A DNA stretch of 40,471 nucleotides from Microcaldota archaeon (GTDB taxonomy: Archaea > Micrarchaeota > Micrarchaeia > Burarchaeales > JACRGF01). Positions 29,615 through 37,800 of the stretch are shown in pieces. The notes under the pieces were generated by a model. It did no database searches and was not told the origin of the DNA. It saw only the letters and a program-made list of their open reading frames with translations. Positions within the stretch are counted from its first letter, which is position 1; each line of letters begins with the position of its first letter. The DNA lies in NCBI GenBank assembly GCA_016212395.1, contig JACRGF010000065.1, positions 1 to 40,471 on the forward strand, in the 5' to 3' direction. A program made the translations under genes and the position numbers.

Positions 29615-30757
29615 TCATTTGCTTTTTCTTTTCATTATCCTCATTGCGCGGTATCCGTCGTCTTCCCTTATTTTTCCTTTAATGAACTCCTTCGAGTAGC
29701 CTGACTTTTTCAACTCGCTTTTTCGCTCTGCCATCTCTTTTCCAGTAAGGTATCCTACATACGCTTTTTTTCCTGTTCCAAGCGTTACTGGAAATATTTT
29801 TTCAGAAAGCACGTTTTCAAGGTATTCTGTAGTCTGCAGTGTTTTTGCCTGCAACCTGAGGTTTTCAGCAACTTTTTCTAGAAACAGAAAATTCACGTCC
29901 ACTGTCAACTGTGTTCCGTACACTCTCACTACAAACTCGTTCCACATTTCTTCAGGCTCGCCAGTTATCTCTTCAGCGTTCGTGAACCCGTAGTCTATCA
30001 CGTCCAACACAGCGCCTCGTTCAAAGTCCATTATCTGCGAGCATTTTTCAAGGCTTTGCGCTGCCCCGACTGAAACAGGAATCGCGTACTCTTCAGGCAT
30101 TGCCTTCATCATTTCAGTTATTTCCTTCTCAAACCCGTGCTGTTTCCACGCGTCAGTTTTTTGCATTTGTATTTTCATTTCCACTTCTTGCTCGTTTTTC
30201 ATTAGTGTGAGCGCTTCAAGCACTTCATTTTTTTTCTTTACCAGCAAAATAGTGGGCAGGTCGTCCCACACTTCACTGCTTCTCATGTACAGCACGTTTT
30301 TTTTGTTGAACGGCGGGTTTGTCGCGTCGAGTTCGATGAATTCAATCACTTTCGCGTGCGCGTTCACTTCTTTTCTTTTGCGCACGTCTTCAAGCAGTTT
30401 TTTTGAAATGTCTCCGAGCACGTACATAATTTTTTCGTAGTAGCGAGTGCTGTTTTTCTCGTCGAGTTTTTTCATCGTTTCAAGGAAGAATGCTGCGAAC
30501 GCGCCGTTTCCTATTCCGTACTCGTGCACGTTTATTTCGCTTGGCAGCCTTCCTTCTCTTTCTAGTTTTGCGAGCCTTGCGTAGAATTCGAGCGCTTGCG
30601 CGACTGACACTTTCGAGCTTTTGCTGACCGTAGTGCCAAAATCTTCGTACAAGTTTATTCCTTTGCGCGAGTAGTACTCCTCGTTCGCCTGCTTTTGCAG
30701 TTGAAAAAAAGAAACGAATTCTTCGCTCACACGCTCACTTTCCCTTCCTTTATGCAT
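29615..30757 (-). CDS. MidA/NDUFAF7-like SAM-dependent methyltransferase family protein (tentative)
   Basis: INVHEYGIGNGAFAAFFLETMKKLD...VLGDISKKLLEDVRKR; ATG at 30757 chosen over the long ORF. Confidence 0.5.
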   Translation of the reverse strand: MHKGRESERVSEEFVSFFQLQKQANEEYYSRKGINLYEDFGTTVSKSSKVSVAQALEFYARLAKLEREGRLPSEINVHEYGIGNGAFAAFFLETMKKLDEKNSTRYYEKIMYVLGDISKKLLEDVRKRKEVNAHAKVIEFIELDATNPPFNKKNVLYMRSSEVWDDLPTILLVKKKNEVLEALTLMKNEQEVEMKIQMQKTDAWKQHGFEKEITEMMKAMPEEYAIPVSVGAAQSLEKCSQIMDFERGAVLDVIDYGFTNAEEITGEPEEMWNEFVVRVYGTQLTVDVNFLFLEKVAENLRLQAKTLQTTEYLENVLSEKIFPVTLGTGKKAYVGYLTGKEMAERKSELKKSGYSKEFIKGKIREDDGYRAMRIMKRKSK

Positions 30758-32262
30758 TTTTTTATCGTTCGCGCGATTTCGCTTATTTTCACCTTGATTT
30801 GCTTTCCGTCGTTCCTGAACCTTATCGTCACTTCTCCTGTTTCTTTCGTTTCGTAATCCACTGTTATACAATACGGCGTGCCCACTTCGTCCATTCTCGC
30901 GTATCGTTTTCCAACGCTTCCGCTCTCGTCATACAAAACGTCTAAGCCTTCTTCCCTCAGTGTTTTTTCTATTTCCCTTGCTTTTTCAGGCATTCCGTCT
31001 TTTTTCATGAGCGGGAACACTGCCACGTCTATTGGCGAGATGCTTGTTGGGAAGTCGAACCAATCCCATTCTTTTCCCTGCTCTTTGTTTGCCTGCCTGT
31101 ATGCTGCTTCGAGCACGCACCAGAACAGCCTGTCCACTCCGAACGACGGTTCGACAACGTGCGGAATTATTTTTTCTTTCCTTTCTTCAATGAACACGCT
31201 CAATTCTTTCTTGCTTGCCTGCGCGTGGCTTTTCAAGTCGTAATCAGTCCTGTACGCTGTCCCCACCGTTTCAATCCACCCATAGCTTGTTTCCACTTCA
31301 ACGTCAAAATTTCCTCCTGAATAATGAGGCGTTTCCTCTGCAAGCATGTGCCTTATGCGGTGTTTTTTCACTCCCATTGCGTCGTAGAATTGTTTTTCGC
31401 GCACGAGGAAGTACGCCATTATTTCGTTCGGCACTATCTTCTTTTCAACAAGCTCTCGCGCAGTTATCCTCGTTTCTTTCTCGCTGTTTTTCATCTGCTC
31501 TTCGCGCGTGTACAGCTTTATTTCCTCGTTTTCCACCTCTTTGAATTTCAAGTGTTTTTGGTTTTGCGGGTCGAAAAAATATTCGAGTTCCATTTGCGTG
31601 AATTCCCTGAGCCTCAACAGCCCTTGGCGCGGCGAAATTTCGTTGCGGAAACTCCTCCCAATCTGCGCTATTCCCATTGGCAATTTCGCTCCGTGCGCTT
31701 TGAACACTCTCTGAAAATCAAGGAATATCCCCTGCGCTGTCTCCGGCCGCGTGTACGCAGTGTTTCCTTCTGCTGCGCCGATGTTCGTCTTGAACATGAG
31801 GTTGAACGGCTTTGCTTCGTTGAGTTTCCCGCCGCACTCGCACGTTATTCCAAGCTCTGTTATTGTTTTCGTGAGCTGTTCGGCGTTCATCCCTTCTGTT
31901 TTCAGCTCTAATGCTTTCGGGTTTTTCTTTTTCAGTTCTTCCTTGTTTTTTCCCAAGTAGTTTCTGATGAGCTCGTCTGCCCTGTGTTTTTTCGCGCACT
32001 TTATGCATTCGACGAGCGGGTCTGCAAAGCATCCTACGTGCCCGCTTGCCTTGAGCACTATTTCGGGTAGTATCGCGCATGTTTCTATCTCGAGGTTTCC
32101 CTCCCTGCGTATGAACTGGTTTCGCCACGCTTCCTGTATTTTTCGCTTGAGCGCAGTGCCAACTGGCCCAAAATCGTAAAACCCTGCTGGTGCGTTATAC
32201 ACTTCCGCGCTTTGAATGAGAAATCCCCGCTTTAACGCGAGTTCCATTATTTTTTCGAACAT
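30727..32262 (-). CDS. glyS: glycyl-tRNA synthetase
   Basis: MELALKRGFLIQSAEVYNAPAGFYDFGPVG; AYTRPETAQGIFLDFQRV; GRSFRNEISPRQGLLRLREFTQMELEYFFDP. Confidence 0.95.
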   Translation of the reverse strand: MFEKIMELALKRGFLIQSAEVYNAPAGFYDFGPVGTALKRKIQEAWRNQFIRREGNLEIETCAILPEIVLKASGHVGCFADPLVECIKCAKKHRADELIRNYLGKNKEELKKKNPKALELKTEGMNAEQLTKTITELGITCECGGKLNEAKPFNLMFKTNIGAAEGNTAYTRPETAQGIFLDFQRVFKAHGAKLPMGIAQIGRSFRNEISPRQGLLRLREFTQMELEYFFDPQNQKHLKFKEVENEEIKLYTREEQMKNSEKETRITARELVEKKIVPNEIMAYFLVREKQFYDAMGVKKHRIRHMLAEETPHYSGGNFDVEVETSYGWIETVGTAYRTDYDLKSHAQASKKELSVFIEERKEKIIPHVVEPSFGVDRLFWCVLEAAYRQANKEQGKEWDWFDFPTSISPIDVAVFPLMKKDGMPEKAREIEKTLREEGLDVLYDESGSVGKRYARMDEVGTPYCITVDYETKETGEVTIRFRNDGKQIKVKISEIARTIKKCIKEGKVSV

Positions 32263-32361
32263 GCGCTTCCCCCCTCTGGAAAAAGTGTTTTTTCTTATGC
32301 CTGGCAAACTTTAATAATCAATTCAGTCAAATAGTATTTCTTCTTAGGAGGATTGGTTTTC

Positions 32362-33177
32362 TTGGCTTTTGTTGATAGGAAAAAAATGTTCGAGGCCGCG
32401 CGCTCTCAAGTGAGGGACGCTTACGCTAGCAGGGACTCTCTACTCATCCAGAGTGTGAGTGCGTTGAACGAGTTGAACAAGGCTTCAAACTTAATGTTCG
32501 AGCGCTTGCGCGAGTGGTACTCTATCCACTTTCCGGAAATGAACGTGCTTGACTCTGACAAATACTGCCTGCTCGTCGAAGCTATTGACAAGGAAAACGT
32601 TGACGTTTCAAAAATCGCCCAGATTGTTGGAGGTGGCAAGGCTGCTGACGTTGCCAGCAAAGTCCGCTCTTCAATGGGCATTAGCTTTACTTTCAAGGAC
32701 TTGGCTGCAGTCAAATGCCTGGCTTCCCACATTCTCGAGCTGAAAAAACTCCGCTTAGAGCTTGAAAACTACCAGGCTGGAGTCGCGCGCGAAGTATGCC
32801 CGAACTTGTGCCATTTGCTTGAGCCAACGCTCGCAGCGCGCATTGTCGCGCAGGCAGGCGGCTTGATGAGGCTGGCAACTCTCCCGGCAAGCACAGTCCA
32901 GGTTCTCGGCGCAGAAAAAGCTTTGTTCAAGCACCTTCGCAGCAACGCAAAGCCTCCGAAGCACGGAGTCATATTCAACCACCCTGCGATTTGCAACGCG
33001 CCTAAAAAACAACGCGGAAAACTCGCTCGCGCCCTTGCGACGAAAATTTCAACAGCGGCAAAAGCAGACGCGTTCTCAAAACGGTTCATTGCAGAAAAGC
33101 TGAAAGCAGACTTTGAAAAGCGCGTTAACGAAATACAGCGGGCAAAAAGCGGAAGAAACAGCAACAAGCGGTTTTGA
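32362..33177 (+). CDS. Nop5/Nop56-58 family C/D-box sRNP protein
   Basis: Nop domain GVIFNHPAICNAPKKQRGKLARALATKISTAAKADAFS; TTG at 32362 suitably spaced from AGGAGGA. Confidence 0.9.
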   Translation: MAFVDRKKMFEAARSQVRDAYASRDSLLIQSVSALNELNKASNLMFERLREWYSIHFPEMNVLDSDKYCLLVEAIDKENVDVSKIAQIVGGGKAADVASKVRSSMGISFTFKDLAAVKCLASHILELKKLRLELENYQAGVAREVCPNLCHLLEPTLAARIVAQAGGLMRLATLPASTVQVLGAEKALFKHLRSNAKPPKHGVIFNHPAICNAPKKQRGKLARALATKISTAAKADAFSKRFIAEKLKADFEKRVNEIQRAKSGRNSNKRF

Positions 33178-33398
33178 ACAAACACGCGAGAATGAGCGGT
33201 TTTGAAAAGGCGCGAGAAACAATGAACGCGATTTTTTTTTGTAAAATTTTGTTCGTTTTCTTGCGTTGTTCGCCTGTTGTTTGCGCATGAAGAACTAAAT
33301 TTGATTGTTGTTTTTTGTGAAATGTTTTGTTTTCGCGCGTTGTTTTTTTCCCGTGCGAGTGAATTGTTTTATTTTTTGTTTTTTTCGAGGTTGTTGTT

Positions 33399-34034
33399 GT
33401 GAAGATTTTGGCTGTTGCAGACGTTCACGGCGAGGAGCGCGTTGTCGACCGCCTGCGCGTGCTTGCAAGCAAGAACAACTACGACGCGGTTTTCCTCGTC
33501 GGCGACTTGACTGTTGGCGGTTCAATCAGTTTTGTCGAGGACTTGCTTGAGTTTCTCCCCAACTTGTTTGCAGTTCACGGGAACATGGATTCGTTCAAAG
33601 TGCTTGAGCTTCTCGAATCGCGGGGAGTGAGCGTTCACTCGCGTTCGCGCAAGCTCAACGATTATTCTGTTGTCGGCTTTGGAGGAAGCAACCCTACGCC
33701 TTTCAACACTCCTGTAGAATATTCAGATGAGGAAATTCGCGCTGGCTTGTCAAAACTGCCTGTTGACAGCAACACTATCGCATTATTTCACGCCCCGCCT
33801 TTCGGTTTTTTCGACGAAGTGGCTTCAGGCGTTCACGTCGGAAGCCGTGCAGTGCGCGATTTCATTGAAGCGAAACAGCCGTTGCTGTCCATTCATGCTC
33901 ACATTCACGAGCAGGAAGGTGAAGCGCAGCTTGGCAGGACTAAGCTAATAAAGCTCGGTGCTGGTAATGCTGGCAGGGTTGCTGAAATTTTTTTGGACGC
34001 GAAAGGAGTCAAAACAAGCTTTTTGAGGTTATAG
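33399..34034 (+). CDS. metallophosphoesterase (calcineurin-like)
   Basis: KILAVADVHGEE...VFLVGDLTVGG...FAVHGNMDS...HAPPFG...SIHAHIHEQ; GTG start. Confidence 0.88.
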   Translation: MKILAVADVHGEERVVDRLRVLASKNNYDAVFLVGDLTVGGSISFVEDLLEFLPNLFAVHGNMDSFKVLELLESRGVSVHSRSRKLNDYSVVGFGGSNPTPFNTPVEYSDEEIRAGLSKLPVDSNTIALFHAPPFGFFDEVASGVHVGSRAVRDFIEAKQPLLSIHAHIHEQEGEAQLGRTKLIKLGAGNAGRVAEIFLDAKGVKTSFLRL

Positions 34035-34214
34035 CAAATAAGCAGGATACTTAACATTTTGTGCTTATTTGCTACTGTAAACCGCATAAGTAATGCGGTT
34101 TACAACTAGCAAACCACGAGAAAGAATTATTAGACTTTTGTCGCGTTATTTTCGTGGTTTGCTATAGCAGTAAATCGCGCATTGTAAATATTCAAAAAAT
34201 ACACGCGATTTACT
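34032..34214 (+). repeat. Four consecutive perfect inverted repeats (13, 12, 13 and 11 bp)
   Basis: TAGCAAATAAGCA/TGCTTATTTGCTA (34032-44/34062-74); TGTAAACCGCAT/ATGCGGTTTACA (34076-87/34093-104); TAGCAAACCACGA/TCGTGGTTTGCTA (34107-19/34152-64); AGTAAATCGCG/CGCGATTTACT (34169-79/34204-14). Confidence 0.95.
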
Positions 34215-34238
34215 ATAATAATTTAGAGGTGGTTTGGA

Positions 34239-34904
34239 ATGAAGCACGTGATTGCATTGAATTTGAAGACGTACGAAGAGTCCACTGGGGAGAAAGGCAT
34301 TGCGTTGTGCAGGATTGCTGAAGACGTTTCAAAAAGCACAGGCGTTCCCGTCATTGTCGCGCCTCAAACGGTTTTCCTCGCGCAGGCTGTCTCGAAGCTT
34401 TCAATTCCTGTTTTCGCGCAGCACGTTGACACTGTCAAGCAGGGTGCGAACACCGGCTGCACCACTTGGGAGGCAGTGAAATCAATAGGGTGCAAAGGCT
34501 CGCTCATCAACCACTCTGAGCATCGCTTGCCTTTCTTTCAAATATTCGAGGCTGTTGAAAAAGCAAAGCAGATGGGCTTGCAGTCGCTAGTTTGCACGAC
34601 GAACGCCATGGAATCCAAAGCAGTTTCAGTTTCCAGCCCGTCGCTCATCGCAGTAGAACCGCCTGAATTGATCGGAAGCGGAATTTCCGTTTCAACTGCA
34701 AAGCCTGAAATCGTTTCAAACACAGTGAAAGCAGTCGAGAGCGTGAGCAGAGTGCCAGTGCTCTGCGGAGCAGGCATCACCACTGCTATAGACGTGAAAA
34801 AATCAATAGAACTCGGCGCAAGCGGTGTTCTCCTCGCATCTGCATTCACTAAAGCGAAAAACCCTAAAGAAAAACTGGAAGAATTAGCAAGCGGAGTTCC
34901 TTAA
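34239..34904 (+). CDS. tpiA: triosephosphate isomerase (archaeal type)
   Basis: VIALNLKTYEESTG...VFAQHVDTVKQGANTGCTTWEAVKSIGCKGSLINHSEHRL...CGAGITTAIDVKKSIELGASGVLLASAFTKAKNP. Confidence 0.95.
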   Translation: MKHVIALNLKTYEESTGEKGIALCRIAEDVSKSTGVPVIVAPQTVFLAQAVSKLSIPVFAQHVDTVKQGANTGCTTWEAVKSIGCKGSLINHSEHRLPFFQIFEAVEKAKQMGLQSLVCTTNAMESKAVSVSSPSLIAVEPPELIGSGISVSTAKPEIVSNTVKAVESVSRVPVLCGAGITTAIDVKKSIELGASGVLLASAFTKAKNPKEKLEELASGVP

Positions 34905-34966
34905 ACTGTTTTGTAGTTTAGAAGTTTTGGGGTTTTGCTGGTTCCTTAAACTGTTTTGAAGTTTTG
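34896..34966 (+). repeat. Direct repeat of the tpiA 3' end including its stop codon
   Basis: GTTCCTTAAACTGTTTTGTAGTTTAG (34896) and GTTCCTTAAACTGTTTTGAAGTTTTG (34941). Confidence 0.9.
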
Positions 34967-35054
34967 CAGTTTCGGAGTTTCGACTAGTTTTGTAGTTTTG
35001 CCTCTAGGTTTTTGACTTGTTTCGAGTGGCTTTACTTGTTCTGCGTTGTTTTTT

Positions 35055-35633
35055 TTAAGCCGCGAACGTTTCTTTTACTTCTGTTTTTCTTATTTCCACT
35101 CTTTTTACTGGCGTTATTTTCTTGGTTTTGTTGTATAATCTCGCCGCGAATTTTCTGAATACTATTTCTTGCATGAGTGTTTGGAAGTCCATTGCAGTAG
35201 CTTTTTCTCTTGCTTCTGCTTCTATTTCGTTCCTGATTACCCGGCGTATTTTTTCGCTTACCCTACGTGCAGTGTACAAGTTGATTTTTATCCTGACTTC
35301 AGCCCCGTCTCGTGTTTTCACGTCCAGGATTTCGCCTATCACTGACCTTCTGCGCCTTACGAGCGTTTTCAAGTATCCTTTCGCGAGCTCGTGGCCTATG
35401 AGTTTAGTGTGCGCTGTCTTCCCCTGTATTTTCGTTACCCTGAACAAGAGTTGCGTGTACGCGTGGTTCAAGTCTCCTGTCAGTTCGTCGAGGCTTACTT
35501 TGACTATTCTGTTCGCCAGGTTTTTTTCTTCGTTTGCGAGCACTTGCGCGATTTCTTTTCCTTCGAACATTTCAGGCGCTTGCACGGTATACCAGTTTTT
35601 GAATTTCCATTTGTCTACTCTTCCTTTGACCAT
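35055..35633 (-). CDS. rps3ae: ribosomal protein eS1 (S3Ae)
   Basis: KGRVDKWKFKNWYTVQAPEMFEGKEIAQVLANEEKNLANRIVKVSLDELTGD. Confidence 0.94.
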   Translation of the reverse strand: MVKGRVDKWKFKNWYTVQAPEMFEGKEIAQVLANEEKNLANRIVKVSLDELTGDLNHAYTQLLFRVTKIQGKTAHTKLIGHELAKGYLKTLVRRRRSVIGEILDVKTRDGAEVRIKINLYTARRVSEKIRRVIRNEIEAEAREKATAMDFQTLMQEIVFRKFAARLYNKTKKITPVKRVEIRKTEVKETFAA

Positions 35634-35647
35634 TGTAATTCAACTCC

Positions 35648-36103
35648 TCACTTTACGAGCAGTGATGCTTTTTCAGGGTCGTACGCCCAGTTTTTCGGCA
35701 GTGCTTTCGCGCCCCTGTAATACTTTGCGAGCCTTCTTATTTTTGATTCAACGTGCAACAGTTTCACCCTGTTGTGGGTGTCCCTCGTGTTTTTTGCGAG
35801 GTGTTTTCTCATCAGCACTGCTTTTTTGATTAGGTTGAGCAGGTCTTCCGGGTACTCTATTTTTACTCCGCCATTCTTGAGTATTTCAGTGAGCGATTTT
35901 CCAAGCAGGCTTTTCACGCTCGGCACTCCATGCTTGTCTCGCAGTATTCTTCCAATGTCTGCTGAGCTCGTGCCGCTTTTTCCCATTCGAATTATTTCCT
36001 GTTCTACTTCTTCTTTTCCGCTTTCAGCCCATTCAGGAACTATTTTGGCTGCAGGCCTTTTTGAGCCGCTTTTTCCTCTCTTTTTTGAATGCATTCTTGC
36101 CAT
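35648..36103 (-). CDS. rps15: ribosomal protein uS15
   Basis: MARMHSKKRGKSGSKRP...GMSSADIGxILRD-type region...RDTHNRVKLLHVESKIRRLAKYYR. Confidence 0.93.
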   Translation of the reverse strand: MARMHSKKRGKSGSKRPAAKIVPEWAESGKEEVEQEIIRMGKSGTSSADIGRILRDKHGVPSVKSLLGKSLTEILKNGGVKIEYPEDLLNLIKKAVLMRKHLAKNTRDTHNRVKLLHVESKIRRLAKYYRGAKALPKNWAYDPEKASLLVK

Positions 36104-36104
36104 T

Positions 36105-36674
36105 TTACCCCTCGTGTTTCTTTAGATAATTCAAGTACCATTCAGCGAATTTTTCGAATGACTTTCTCCTGTGTGATTTTTTCTGCTTGTATTCAGTGTC
36201 TTCAGCAAACGTTTTCACGCTTCCAACAGGAGCGAAAACAACGTCGAACGCGAACCCGTTTTTCCCTCGTTCTTTCTGCGTTATTTCTCCTTCTATTCTC
36301 CCTTCGAATATTTCAGTTTTTTTCCCGTCCGTGAACGCGATTGCCGAGACGAATTCTGCTTTCCGGTTCCCCTCGTTTTTCAGCAGTTCAAGCAATCCTT
36401 TCGAACCGATCTTTTTGTACGCCCAAGCGGAGTAAGCGCCTGGAAAACCGTTCAACGCTTCCACGAACAAGCCTGAGTCTTCGACGATGACATGTTCTCG
36501 TAGTTGTTCGAAAGCAGTTGTTGCCGTAGAACGCGCTACAGTGCTGCATTCATCCGCTCTAATCTCAGGAAACGAGACGTTCGCGTGGACTATTTTTATA
36601 CTGTAAGCTTTTAAAACGCTTTCGGCTTCTCTGAATTTGTGCTCATTGGAAGTTGCAAACAATATTCGCTTCAT
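36105..36674 (-). CDS. non-canonical purine NTP pyrophosphatase (RdgB/HAM1)
   Basis: MKRILFATSNEHKFREAE...VIVEDSGLFVEALNGFPGAYSAW...FAFDVVFAPVGSVKTFAE. Confidence 0.9.
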   Translation of the reverse strand: MKRILFATSNEHKFREAESVLKAYSIKIVHANVSFPEIRADECSTVARSTATTAFEQLREHVIVEDSGLFVEALNGFPGAYSAWAYKKIGSKGLLELLKNEGNRKAEFVSAIAFTDGKKTEIFEGRIEGEITQKERGKNGFAFDVVFAPVGSVKTFAEDTEYKQKKSHRRKSFEKFAEWYLNYLKKHEG

Positions 36675-36688
36675 TCGACTCTCCTTTT

Positions 36689-37504
36689 TCACGCTTCTTT
36701 CTTCACTTTTATGACGAGGCTCATGGGTTTTACGTTAAGCGCTTCGGCGATGGCTTCGCATTTCACTTTAAGCACGAACACTGCTTCTTTCGGGTTTGCT
36801 TCGCACGTTGTAATGTACGCCACTTGGCCTTTTGCTATCACGAGGCCTTCGTCAGGCTCTTGGTAGCCGAATACAGGGTATTCGACTACTTCGTCAACTA
36901 TTTTCGCAATGCCTGCTTTCTTCAAGTCTGCGAGCGTTGCGTCGTTCAACAACGGCTTTTCGCGGACTATCACTCTCACGAATTTTCCTTTTTCCTTCAG
37001 TTTTTTTATCAGCATCTTGTCAAAGTACAGTTCTCCGGAGTTGTCCGTAACGTAAACTATCCTCTCAGCTTTTTCAATCAATTCCGCTGCCTGGTCGCTT
37101 TCGTCTATCGCAAGCTTTTCCTCGAACGCTTTCTTTGCCGCGTCCACTGCTTCGTTAGGCTTTGTGAACGAAAAGTCTATCGCGTTTCCAGCAAGCGCAA
37201 CGCGGAGCGCTTGCTTCACGTCTTCAGCTTCAGGCAAGCCTTTTGCTGTTTCGAGCGCTTTCTCGCTCGTTTCCTCCTTTGCTTTCTTGTACGGGTCCGG
37301 GTTCCCGCTGTGTTTTTTCACTATCCCATCGAGCGTTGCGGCAAGCTCTGCGTACTCACTCCTGTCGAATGAAAAGTTTTTTGCCAAGTGGTGGCACAAC
37401 TCCCTGATTATCTTCTCGCGCGTTTCCTTGTCGCTCGTGGCAATAGCTGCTTCGTCAGTGTAAATCCGCAAAAGACAGCTCGCGCACCTTGGTTTAATCC
37501 TCAT
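36689..37504 (-). CDS. DUF89/ARMT1-like metal-dependent phosphatase family
   Basis: MRIKPRCASCLLR...VYVTDNSGELYFDKMLIKKLKEKGKFVRVIVREKPLLNDATLADLKKAGI. Confidence 0.85.
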   Translation of the reverse strand: MRIKPRCASCLLRIYTDEAAIATSDKETREKIIRELCHHLAKNFSFDRSEYAELAATLDGIVKKHSGNPDPYKKAKEETSEKALETAKGLPEAEDVKQALRVALAGNAIDFSFTKPNEAVDAAKKAFEEKLAIDESDQAAELIEKAERIVYVTDNSGELYFDKMLIKKLKEKGKFVRVIVREKPLLNDATLADLKKAGIAKIVDEVVEYPVFGYQEPDEGLVIAKGQVAYITTCEANPKEAVFVLKVKCEAIAEALNVKPMSLVIKVKKEA

Positions 37505-37592
37505 CAAGCAACACCACAAAAAACTTACTTTTCAAATCAAACTTCAAATTCCTTTTTTTTTTTTTTTTCTCACACCAATCCTCGCTTCTTTT

Positions 37593-37800
37593 TCTTTTCA
37601 AACTCGATTTCAATCCACGTTTTTCTCGAACGGAACGCTTATACTTTCCTATTCTTCAATTTCTATCTCAACTTCCTGCTTTTTTTGCATTCAACTCTCG
37701 CTTCTTTTCTATTTTTTTTCTATTTCAACTTCTTGTTTTTTTTTCGCACCAAACTCTTTTTTTTCCTATTTTTCAAACTCTATCTCGACTTCCTCTTCTT
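37593..37800 (-). repeat. ~4 degenerate 57-60-bp tandem units derived from the valS 3' tail
   Basis: Plus-strand CTATTTTTCAAACTCTATCTCGACTTCCTC (37766), CTATTTTTTTTCTATTTCAACTTCTTG (37709), CTATTCTTCAATTTCTATCTCAACTTCCTG (37649), TTTTCAAACTCGATTTCAATCC (~37596). Confidence 0.8.

Noticed and set aside
34032-34214. CRISPR array or integron attC cluster
   Set aside because: Arms differ in sequence, there are no constant-length spacers, no cas or integrase genes are nearby, and attC core motifs are not seen.
37545-37600. Poly-T run as a terminator of the DUF89 gene
   Set aside because: The T run is upstream of the minus-strand DUF89 gene, and on that strand it is poly-A. It is better read as part of the valS tail repeat and low-complexity spacer.
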